Shown here piece by piece: positions 1 through 8,000 of a stretch of DNA of 13,497 bases. Location: the NCBI GenBank assembly GCA_964567475.1, contig CAZMMV010000048.1:1-13497 (forward strand). Direction: 5' to 3'. This stretch comes from CAZMMV01 sp964567475. Its GTDB lineage: Bacteria; Bacillota; Clostridia; Tissierellales; Tissierellaceae. The notes beneath the pieces were generated by a model that saw only the letters and a program-made list of their open reading frames with translations, was not told the origin of the DNA and did not search any database. The translations under genes and the position numbers were made by a program. Every line of letters starts with the position of its first letter. Position 1 is the first letter of the stretch.

Positions 1-927
1 GAAAAGGAATTTAGAACTATTGGAAATAAAATGCCTAATATGAGTAAAAATTTAAGAGATATTATATATATAATGAGCAGAAAACAAGATTGGATAAGCG
101 AATATAGAAGAGAAAATGGTTGGGATCAAATTATTCCAGATAATTTTAATGAACAAGCAGAAAGTAATTATATAAAATTTGCTAAAGATGTCAAAGAATT
201 TATACGATTAAATAAATTTTGGTATAAACAGTTTAGTGATAATAGGCTAAGCTATAATTTTTTAAGAGAAAAAATTGAAAACAAAGGAATTATTGTAATG
301 CAAAATGGAATAGTAGGATCTAATACTCGAAGGAAGCTTGAACTACATGAATTTCGAGGATTCGTGTTATATGATAATTTTGCACCATTAATATTCATAA
401 ATTCAAAGGATAGTTACGCTGGAAAAATATTTACTTTAATTCATGAATATATTCATATGTTTTTTCAAAAGGATGATGTTTTTATAAATAAAGATTTACA
501 ATATGATAATAAATTAGAAAAACTTATTAATCAAATCACTGCAGAGTTTTTAATGCCGGAATCTCATATAAAAGATTGTTGGAATAAAAAATATAAAAAA
601 ATGGATCAAATAGAGAGTCTTAGTAAATTATTTAATGTTAGTAAACTAGCTTTATCTATAAGGCTTAAAGATATTGGCTTAATAGATCAATCTTTAGTAG
701 AAGCTGTAAGTAAAATAACAGAAAAGAATTTGAAAAATAAAAGGAAAGATCCTAGTGGCGGAGATTATTGGATGAACTACAAATCTCGTTATAGTAGTAG
801 TTTTGTGGAAACTGTAATTGAAGGTGCTGAGTCCGGTCATATTAGTCATGGCTATGCATTTAATCTATTAGATGTTAAGGCTAAAGGCTATGATGTTTTA
901 AAAGAGGATATGATGATATATGGGTAA
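1..927 (+). CDS. ImmA/IrrE family zinc metallopeptidase, 5' end cut by window
   Basis: The frame is open from base 1 and the family N-terminal region (FRTI..K.P..S.NLR) starts before the first ATG at 31, so the true start and probably a helix-turn-helix domain lie upstream. Numbering from base 1, the zinc-protease signature HEYIH is at residues 148-152 and the third ligand is probably E182 in ITAEFLMP, the usual ImmA/IrrE arrangement. The C-terminal segment, GGDYW followed by a helix leading into the stop, is also typical. Family members cleave repressors (ImmA, IrrE) or act in toxin-antitoxin-like modules as the partner that holds the toxin in check. The stop overlaps the next gene by 8 bases, so the two are co-transcribed and probably translationally coupled. 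The family assignment is firm; the role as antitoxin or regulator of the PIN protein is inference from gene order. Confidence 0.9.
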   Translation, partial: EKEFRTIGNKMPNMSKNLRDIIYIMSRKQDWISEYRRENGWDQIIPDNFNEQAESNYIKFAKDVKEFIRLNKFWYKQFSDNRLSYNFLREKIENKGIIVMQNGIVGSNTRRKLELHEFRGFVLYDNFAPLIFINSKDSYAGKIFTLIHEYIHMFFQKDDVFINKDLQYDNKLEKLINQITAEFLMPESHIKDCWNKKYKKMDQIESLSKLFNVSKLALSIRLKDIGLIDQSLVEAVSKITEKNLKNKRKDPSGGDYWMNYKSRYSSSFVETVIEGAESGHISHGYAFNLLDVKAKGYDVLKEDMMIYG

Positions 928-1411
928 AAAATATTTACTAGATTCAAATATTTTAATAACTGCTCATAGAACATTATATCCATTTGACATTGCCCCAGGG
1001 TTTTGGAAGCAATTAATAGATAAGGCATCAAATAAAATAATAATTATAGAGAAAGTTAGTGAAGAAATTTTAAAAGGGGAAGACCAATTAACAGATTGGT
1101 ACCTAGAAAACAAGGATAACATTAAGGTTTTAGAAATACCAGAAGCTAAAGTCATTGAATCCTATGGAGAAATAATAAGTAGAATAAATGTTAATGACCA
1201 ATATAAAGAGACAGCAAAACGAGAATTTGCATCTATAGCAGATTCCTGGTTATGTGCTTATGGACATACTTATAATTATACATTAGTAACCAATGAAAAA
1301 TATTCAGCAAATATTAAGAATAGAATAAAGATACCAAATGTATGTGAGGAATTTAATATTAAATATATCAATTTATTACAATTTATGAGGGAAATAAAAA
1401 TTAAATTATAA
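920..1411 (+). CDS. PIN-domain protein, DUF4411 type (putative toxin RNase)
   Basis: This 163-aa protein has the layout of a PIN nuclease: D8 in YLLDSNI, an acidic pair E48/E49 in VSEEI, D108 in IADSWL and a final acidic position near E126 in LVTNEK, separated by alternating strands and helices. The overall pattern (LLDSN at the start, ADSWLCAYG in the middle, TNE near the end) fits DUF4411. PIN proteins are Mg2+-dependent RNases and many are toxins of type II toxin-antitoxin pairs. DUF4411 genes are commonly found directly behind an ImmA/IrrE gene, as here. The ATG at 920 lies inside the last codons of the upstream gene; an AGAGG-like site at about 902-906 is rather far away, so coupling is likely. 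All core acidic residues seem present, so the enzyme should be active. Its target is not known. Confidence 0.85.
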   Translation: MGKKYLLDSNILITAHRTLYPFDIAPGFWKQLIDKASNKIIIIEKVSEEILKGEDQLTDWYLENKDNIKVLEIPEAKVIESYGEIISRINVNDQYKETAKREFASIADSWLCAYGHTYNYTLVTNEKYSANIKNRIKIPNVCEEFNIKYINLLQFMREIKIKL

Positions 1412-1417
1412 AAGTTA

Positions 1418-1455
1418 TAAGAAAAAATCAGTATTTAAATACTGATTTTTTCTTA
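1418..1455 (+). terminator. Rho-independent terminator, perfect 38-bp palindrome
   Basis: Bases 1418-1436 are the exact reverse complement of 1437-1455 (centre TTTAAA). With one mismatch the symmetry extends to 1413-1460. The 3' arm ends in a run of six T, so the RNA forms an A/U-rich hairpin followed by U residues, 6 bases behind the PIN stop codon. Because the palindrome is symmetrical, with an A run on the 5' side, it could terminate from both directions, although no minus-strand gene is seen here. Confidence 0.8.
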
Positions 1456-1490
1456 CAACTATATATTTTTTGTTAAAATTATATAGTTGT
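1455..1490 (+). repeat. Inverted repeat, 11-bp arms, 14-base loop
   Basis: ACAACTATATA at 1455-1465 is exactly complementary to TATATAGTTGT at 1480-1490; the loop contains a T6 run. It abuts the terminator palindrome. Its 3' arm is shared with the next inverted repeat, so the two stems are mutually exclusive in RNA. Confidence 0.65.
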
Positions 1491-1538
1491 TATTCGATAG
1501 AATTATCATGATTATCTAGAATATCATAATAACTATAT
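1481..1538 (+). repeat. Inverted repeat, 13-bp arms, alternative to the preceding stem
   Basis: ATATAGTTGTTAT at 1481-1493 pairs with ATAATAACTATAT at 1526-1538 with one exception, which in RNA is a G-U pair. The 5' arm overlaps the 3' arm of the stem at 1455-1490. The 32-base loop contains smaller symmetric segments around ATCATGAT (1505-1512). It could be an operator, a remnant of a mobile element or an attenuator; nothing in the sequence decides between these. Confidence 0.55.
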
Positions 1539-1554
1539 GATACAATAAGTATAA

Positions 1555-1582
1555 ATTATAAGTTGTATTGAAAGCTTATAAT
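1555..1582 (+). repeat. Short inverted repeat, 8-bp arms
   Basis: ATTATAAG at 1555-1562 is complementary to CTTATAAT at 1575-1582, with a 12-base loop. The 3' arm contains a TATAAT hexamer at 1577-1582, but no -35-like sequence stands 16-18 bases upstream. Symmetry around a possible -10 could mean repressor binding; in DNA this AT-rich, chance is a fair alternative. Confidence 0.35.
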
Positions 1583-1753
1583 GACTGATGAGACAAGGAT
1601 AATCCAAGAAATAAGATATGAAGTAAAAATATTTGTAAAGGTAAAAATTTGGAACATTATTAGAATATTAGACAGTATTATAAAATGAATGGAAGATAGA
1701 TTTTAATATTACTGAAAAATAAAAATGAGAGACCTAAAATAGAATATATAAAG

Positions 1754-1762
1754 TGGTACAAT
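1754..1762 (+). promoter_or_regulatory. Candidate extended -10 promoter of the defence operon
   Basis: TGGTACAAT matches the extended -10 pattern TGnTATAAT at eight of its nine positions, and such promoters need little -35 sequence; none is obvious upstream. It lies about 70 bases before the helicase start, leaving a 5' leader of around 60 bases. Other weak hexamers occur in this AT-rich gap, so this is the best guess rather than a firm call. Confidence 0.35.
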
Positions 1763-1816
1763 GAAAATACATATTTGAGATAGCGAGATTTCTAAATAAA
1801 CAATTTAATAGGTACT

Positions 1817-1823
1817 AAGGAGG
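1817..1823 (+). promoter_or_regulatory. Strong ribosome binding site that fixes a TTG start
   Basis: AAGGAGG at 1817-1823 is a near-perfect Shine-Dalgarno sequence, followed by a 7-base spacer and TTG at 1831. The next in-frame methionine is far inside the conserved nuclease domain, so TTG is the start. Confidence 0.85.
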
Positions 1824-1830
1824 AAATAGA

Positions 1831-4800
1831 TTGCATAATGATTTAACTTTTTTTACAAATGAACCGGAAAGAAATCTATATGATAGGTTTAATAAAATAT
1901 TGAGATCTCATACAGAATTTTTTGATGTATTAGTGGGATACTTTAGGACTTCAGGATTTTATATGTTATATCCAGCTATGGAAGATGTAAAAAAAATAAG
2001 AATATTGGTTGGAATAAATGTAGATAAAAAAACTTTTTATTTACTTAATTATGGAGAAGATGAAGAATTAAACTTTATAGCTTCACATAAAAATATTAAA
2101 GATAGTTTTGCTAATAGCATTGAGGAAGAAATGAAAAAATCAAATGATACTTTAGAAGTAGAAGAGGGAGTGAAGGTATTTATTGATTGGATAAAATTAG
2201 GGAAACTTGAAATGAAGGTTTATCCCCATGATTTAATTCATGCAAAAGTATATATTATGAGAAAGGATTTAAAAAAGATACCTGATCAATATGGTAGTGT
2301 GATTACAGGGTCAAGTAACTTTTCAAAATCAGGATTAAGAAATAATTTAGAATTTAATGTAGAGCTTAAGGATAGTAGGGATGTTGATTTTGCACTAACT
2401 AAATTTGAAAGACTATGGAGTGAATCAATAGACATAACTGAAGAATATATAGATACTATAGAAACTAAAACTTGGCTTACAAATAAAATAACACCATATG
2501 AATTATATTTAAAAACCATATATGAATATTTCAAAGAAGAAATAAATGATGATAAGCTTATAGATGAAATAAATTATTTACCAGATGGATTTATGTCATT
2601 ACAATATCAAAAAGATGCAGTAACTCAAGTGAAAAAGATATTAGAAGCATATAATGGAGTATTTATATCTGATGTTGTGGGATTGGGTAAAACCTTTATA
2701 TCAGCTATGTTAGGACAAAAGCTGCAAGGTGGAAAACTTGTTATTTGTCCTCCTGTATTAGTAGATTATTGGAGAAGAACTTTGATATTGTTTGGAGTAT
2801 CAGCAAGAGTTGAATCTTTAGGAAAACTTGATCATATATTAGGAGACAAACAACTGTTAAACAAAACTCAATATGTATTTGTGGATGAAGCGCATAGATT
2901 TAGAAATAAGAATACGGAAAGTTATAGAAATTTGCATGAAATATGCTTTGGGAAAAAAGTAATTTTAATATCAGCAACTCCACAAAATAACTATGCTATT
3001 GATATAGCTAATCAAATATATTTATTTCAACCAAGAAATAATTCTACTATTATTCCTAATTATAATAATTTAGAAAGCTTTTTCAATCAATTGCAAGGTA
3101 GATTAAAATCATTAGAAAAAGGAACTGATGAATACAATACTGTTATTAAGAATAATTCAGAAATTATTAGAGATAATGTTCTTAGAAATATAATGGTAAG
3201 GAGGACGAGAACAGAAATTGAACAATACTATAAGGAAGATTTAAAAAAACAGGGGTTGAAATTTCCAATAGTAAATAAGCCAAAAAAAATCATTTATAAA
3301 TTTGATGATCAAATAGAAGAAATATTTAACTATACAATAGAGTCAATTAAAAATCTTAGTTATGCTAGATATAAGCCATTAACATACTTAAATAAGATAC
3401 CTAAAGAAATAGGGTCACAACTTACAGGACAAATAAATATTTCGGGATTTATGAAATCATTATTGTTAAAGAGGTTAGAAAGTAGTTTTTATGCTTTTAA
3501 GAAAACCTTATCAAGGTTTTTAAATTCATCTAGAAGGTTTATAGATATGGTCAGAAATGGTAAAGTTTATATTAGTAAAGAAGTTGATGTCTATGATTTA
3601 ATAGACAGTGAGGATGATGAATTATTAAATGATTATATAGAGTCGGAGGTAGTTAAAGAATTTGATTTATCTAATTTTAAAGAAATTTTTATAGAAGATT
3701 TAATTAATGATTTAAATATATATAAAAGATTATATGATAAATGGATTCATATAGATAAGGATCCTAAGAAGGATGTATTTGTAAAAGATATAAAAGATAA
3801 TCTAATATTAAATAAGAATAAGCTTATAATCTTTACTGAATCAAAAGAGACAGCAGAATATATAGGAAAATATTTAGACAAAGAATATCCAGGGGAAATA
3901 ATAGTATATTCAGGAGATTCTTCAATTGATAAAAAGGATATAATAGAAGCGAATTATAATCCAGATTATCCAGGGGAAAAAGATGATAGTATTAGGTTTT
4001 TAGTAACAACAGATGTTTTGGCTGAAGGAATAAACTTACACAGAAGTAATACTGTTGTTAATTATGATTTACCTTGGAATCCAACAAAAGTAATGCAAAG
4101 AGTTGGACGTATAAATAGAGTTGGAACTAAGCATAAAGATATAAATATATTCAACTTTTTTCCAACAGATCAATCTAAAGAACATTTAACCTTAGAAGAA
4201 AATATTATGATAAAGATTCAAGCTTTTCATGATACTTTAGGTGAAGATTTTAAATACTTATCTGAAGATGAAGAGATTTCTGTTCATAAACTATATAATA
4301 CCCTTAATTCAGAATTGGATATAGAGGGTATAGATGGAGTTTCAGATTTAAAGTATTTATCTGAAATAAGAAGTATAAGAGATAATAATACCAAATTATA
4401 TACTAAAATAAAAGAACTACCTTTAAAATCGAATTCAGGAAGAAAATTGAAGGGTCTACATGGAGATTCTTTAATAACTTATTTTAGGCAAGGAGAGTTA
4501 AAAAAGTTTTTTAAAACTAATAAGAAAGAAACTAGAGAATTATTTTTTCGAGAAGCTTTAGAAGAAATGAAAGTAGATAAAAATATTAAAAAATCAAATA
4601 AGCCAAATTGCTTTTATGATTATTTAGAAAAAAACAAAAAAGCATTAAAGAGATTACTAGAAGAAGAACCTCTGTTAATAGATAAGAAATCTGGCAGTAA
4701 AAATCAAAAAAATATTATTAAAATATTAAAAGCTATTAGAAATTATGATAAATTTACGGATATTGAATCTAATAAAATTAAAGAAATCAAAAAAATATTT

Positions 4801-4998
4801 CAAGATGGTGTAGTACCAAGTAAAACTATGAGTGAAATTAATAAAGAATTAAAAGGTAAAACTGATCCAATAGAAGTTTATAAAATAGTAAACAAACTTT
4901 TACCTCAAAATTATATAAATAGCAACTATGAAGATAAAAATATAGAGGATTACGATACGGAAGTAGTATTATCATACTATAGTTTAGGAGAGGATTAA
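1831..4998 (+). CDS. SNF2-like helicase with N-terminal PLD nuclease domain
   Basis: A 1055-aa fusion. Residues ~20-190 form a phospholipase-D-type domain with a single catalytic set: H137-x-K139, then G160-S-S-N163 and a following acidic residue, E174 or E178. The Asp expected 5 residues after the Lys is an Arg (R144), with D146 nearby. Residues ~250-480 carry helicase motifs: DVVGLGKT at 281-288 (Walker A, K287), VDEAH at 351-355 and SATP at 381-384. Residues ~640-790 form the second RecA-like lobe: TTDVLAEGINL (726-736) and QRVGRINR (756-763, arginine fingers R760 and R763). The Lys-rich tail of ~265 residues is not recognised. Such PLD-helicases belong to phage-defence and restriction-like loci, where they probably move on DNA and cut it. 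The gene starts at TTG behind a strong ribosome binding site and ends one base before the inferred methylase start. All motor motifs are intact. Confidence 0.93.
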   Translation: MHNDLTFFTNEPERNLYDRFNKILRSHTEFFDVLVGYFRTSGFYMLYPAMEDVKKIRILVGINVDKKTFYLLNYGEDEELNFIASHKNIKDSFANSIEEEMKKSNDTLEVEEGVKVFIDWIKLGKLEMKVYPHDLIHAKVYIMRKDLKKIPDQYGSVITGSSNFSKSGLRNNLEFNVELKDSRDVDFALTKFERLWSESIDITEEYIDTIETKTWLTNKITPYELYLKTIYEYFKEEINDDKLIDEINYLPDGFMSLQYQKDAVTQVKKILEAYNGVFISDVVGLGKTFISAMLGQKLQGGKLVICPPVLVDYWRRTLILFGVSARVESLGKLDHILGDKQLLNKTQYVFVDEAHRFRNKNTESYRNLHEICFGKKVILISATPQNNYAIDIANQIYLFQPRNNSTIIPNYNNLESFFNQLQGRLKSLEKGTDEYNTVIKNNSEIIRDNVLRNIMVRRTRTEIEQYYKEDLKKQGLKFPIVNKPKKIIYKFDDQIEEIFNYTIESIKNLSYARYKPLTYLNKIPKEIGSQLTGQINISGFMKSLLLKRLESSFYAFKKTLSRFLNSSRRFIDMVRNGKVYISKEVDVYDLIDSEDDELLNDYIESEVVKEFDLSNFKEIFIEDLINDLNIYKRLYDKWIHIDKDPKKDVFVKDIKDNLILNKNKLIIFTESKETAEYIGKYLDKEYPGEIIVYSGDSSIDKKDIIEANYNPDYPGEKDDSIRFLVTTDVLAEGINLHRSNTVVNYDLPWNPTKVMQRVGRINRVGTKHKDINIFNFFPTDQSKEHLTLEENIMIKIQAFHDTLGEDFKYLSEDEEISVHKLYNTLNSELDIEGIDGVSDLKYLSEIRSIRDNNTKLYTKIKELPLKSNSGRKLKGLHGDSLITYFRQGELKKFFKTNKKETRELFFREALEEMKVDKNIKKSNKPNCFYDYLEKNKKALKRLLEEEPLLIDKKSGSKNQKNIIKILKAIRNYDKFTDIESNKIKEIKKIFQDGVVPSKTMSEINKELKGKTDPIEVYKIVNKLLPQNYINSNYEDKNIEDYDTEVVLSYYSLGED

Positions 4999-5002
4999 TA
5001 TC
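4986..5002 (+). promoter_or_regulatory. Methylase initiation region: AGGAGAGG followed by ATC, no canonical start
   Basis: AGGAGAGG at 4986-4993 lies inside the last helicase codons. In the methylase frame a TAG at 4985-4987 blocks any start further upstream, and the next codons are GAG AGG ATT AAT ATC GCT. ATC at 5000-5002 has a 6-base spacer from the ribosome binding site, the place where ATG would be expected. ATT at 4994 touches the binding site and is less likely. The first in-frame ATG, GTG or TTG is TTG at 5408, well inside conserved sequence. Confidence 0.6.
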
Positions 5003-8000
5003 GCTGATAATAAGTTACAACTTATAGAGGACGTTTTAGGAAAGGAATATAATTATAACAAGTATTCACAATTTATTGTTAACTTTTTAAAAGAGCCAAG
5101 AATTTTTAGTGAAAGAAGAGATGAGAGAATATGGTTAGAATATAAAAAAAGTATTTCTGCTTATTATAAATTAGGAGAGTATATAGATCCCAAAAGGAAT
5201 AAATTATTAATATTATCAGTTGAATTAAAAAGAGGTTCAACAGTTGAGAGAGCAAGATCACTTCAAAGAAATTTTATATCTAAAATATTAGATGGAAGTG
5301 ATTATGAAGGCGCTATAGTAGCATTTTATACTCCAAAGCAAGAAAACTGGAGATTATCATTTGTAAGACTAGATTACAAATTAACAAAGGCAGGTGTAGA
5401 ATTAAAGTTGACTCCTGCTATAAGATATTCTTATTTAGTAGGAGCAAAAGAACCAACTCATACGGCGCAAAAAAGATTACTTAGCATATTAAAAGATGAT
5501 AGCAAATTACCAACTATTGATGAGATAGAAGATATATTTAGTGTAGAGAAAGTAACGAATGAGTTTTTTGAGCAATATAAAGAGAAATATTTACAGTTAA
5601 AAGAACATCTTCAGCAGAATAACGAATTTATAGTAGAAACTCGAAAACTAGGATTAGATGTGGATAAGTTTGCAGAACAGTTTTCCAAAAAATTAATGGG
5701 TCAAATAGCATTCTTATACTTTCTTCAAAAAAAGGGATGGTTAGGAGTAAGAATACTTCCTAAAAATCGAATGCTATCGTTAGAAGAATATAAAGATATT
5801 AATAAAAAAATAGATTTAAAATCTAAAGATATACTAAATAAGGTTTTTAAATATAATTCTAATTGTAAGGCTTATTATATGGATAGTCAATCCTTTAAAG
5901 AATTATCTGAAGATCAAGCTATAAGATTAAGTATGTGTTTTAACAATACAAAATTTGATAAAACGTGGGGTACAGGGGACAAACAATTTATAAGAGGCCT
6001 ATTTAAATTTTGTGAAGAGAATACAGAGCTTAATTTTTTTGATGACTATTTAGAGCCGTTTTTTTATGAAGCACTAAATACTAAAAGAAAAAATAGCTAT
6101 TATCAAAGATTTAATTGTAAAATTCCATTTTTGAATGGTGGATTATTTGAGCCTATAGAGGATTATCATTGGGAAGAAATAAGTTTTGAAATACCTAATA
6201 GTATTTTTTCAAATCAAAGTGAAAAGGGAATGTATTCTGATGGTATTTTAGATATATTTGATAGATATAACTTTACTATGAATGAAGCAGAACCTTTAGA
6301 AAAAGAAGTAGCGGTAGACCCTGAGATGTTAGGGAAAATATTTGAAAACTTACTCGATGTAAATGATAGAAAATCGAAAGGTGCTTTTTACACACCTAGG
6401 GAAATAGTCCATTACATGTGTCAAGAATCATTGATTAACTATTTGGTAAATAAAGTAGGTGTTCCATATGGTGATATAAAAGAATTTATTCTTTATGGAG
6501 AAATGATTAGGGATGAAGATGGAAGAATTGATGTTGTTAGGGAAGGTAAGGAGTTAAGAATAAAATCAAGTATATATAAAAATATAGTAGAAATAGATGA
6601 GGCTTTGAAAACTGTAAAGGTAGCTGATCCAGCAGTTGGATCAGGAGCATTTCCACTAGGAATGTTAAATGAAATAGTTAAGGCTAGAAATAACATTACT
6701 GAATATATTATTAAAATTAATAAAGAAGGACAATTTGGTAAAAAATATGATGAAAGTTTTATAAGGAATAGAAGATCTCAATATAAAATGAAGTGGGAGA
6801 CAATAAGAAATTGTATATTTGCTGTGGATATAGAACCAAGTGCAGTTGACATTTCAAAACTTAGATTATGGTTATCTGTAGTAGTAGAACAAGAAATTGA
6901 TGTTAACAATCCTAAACCACATACATTACCAAATTTAGACCAAAATATAATGGTTGGAAATAGTTTAATAGATGAATTTGAAGGAATAAAATTGTTTGAT
7001 AAAACATTAAGGTATAAAAAAAATAATAAAGATAAAAGAAATATAAATGTTTTTATGCAAATGAACATGTTGTTAGATCAATCAGACGAACTATTAGATA
7101 ATATGTTCAAATTACAGGATCAATATTTTGATGAAGATAATGAACATAGGAAAAAAACATTAAAGGTAGAAATTGAAAAGATAAGAGACGAATTAATAAG
7201 ATATAAATTACAAAATGAGGGGAATATAGAAGGATTAAGAAAGTATGAGGAATCATTAAAAAAGAAGACCAAACCATATTTTATATGGGAGTTAGAATTT
7301 GCTAAGGTATTTAAGGATAATGGTGGATTTGATATTGTAATAGGAAATCCTCCATATATAGGCGAAAGTGGTAATAAAGAATTATTTAGAGAAATAAGAA
7401 CAACAGATTTTGGAAAAAAATATTATAGAGGAAAAATGGATTTTTGGTATTTTTTTACATCAAAGGCAATTAACATTTTACGTAAGAATGGATTTTTATC
7501 ATTTATAGCTCCAAATAATTGGATGACTACTTTTGGTGGTGAAAATATGCGAAAACATGTCATGGAAGAAATGACAATAAAAAATTTTATTTCATTTGGT
7601 GATTATAAGGTGTTTGAAAATGCTGATCAACAAACTATGATTTTTATATTAGAAAAGGATAATGAAAAAATACAATATAAAGTGAAATGTAGTATTTTAG
7701 ATGAAGAGGTTTATTATATAGAAGATTTTACTAGACTTCAAATAATTGGAAATCATTATAATAGTTTTTTAGATAGAAAGGAATATTTAGAAGGTGAGAA
7801 CATAACATTTTTAGAATATTCTGTGGCTAAAATAATAAATAAAATAAAAGAAAAAGGCAAATTTAAATTAGATAAAAATGAAGCAATAAATGGTATACAC
7901 CCTCATCATGCATCTGTCACTAAAAAGATGTTGAAAACAATACCTAATAAGAAAGTTGGGGATGGTATATTTGTAATATCAGAAGAAGAAAAACAATATT

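Larger units (their letters stand above)
1412..1830. other. 419-base intergenic region with inverted repeats and a probable promoter
   Basis: No convincing gene lies here. The first 180 bases hold a terminator palindrome and three further inverted repeats, listed separately. The only ATG reading frame of note (1581-1688, 35 aa) has no ribosome binding site and resembles nothing I recognise. The last 100 bases contain a possible extended -10 promoter and end in a strong ribosome binding site for the helicase gene. The stretch separates the ImmA/PIN unit from the defence operon and probably carries the operon promoter. Confidence 0.7.

Noticed and set aside
1577..1582. TATAAT as the operon -10 box
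   Set aside because: No -35-like hexamer stands at 16-18 bases, and the motif is frequent by chance in such AT-rich DNA.
1581..1688. 35-aa reading frame starting MTDETRIIQEIRYEV
   Set aside because: No ribosome binding site, no recognised relative, and it lies in the repeat-rich gap; it may be a gene remnant but cannot be supported.
1728..1830. Possible remnant of a transposase end (IEYIKWYNENTYLR, interrupted by stops)
   Set aside because: The resemblance to IS3-type C-termini is short, there are several stops, and no element ends are seen.
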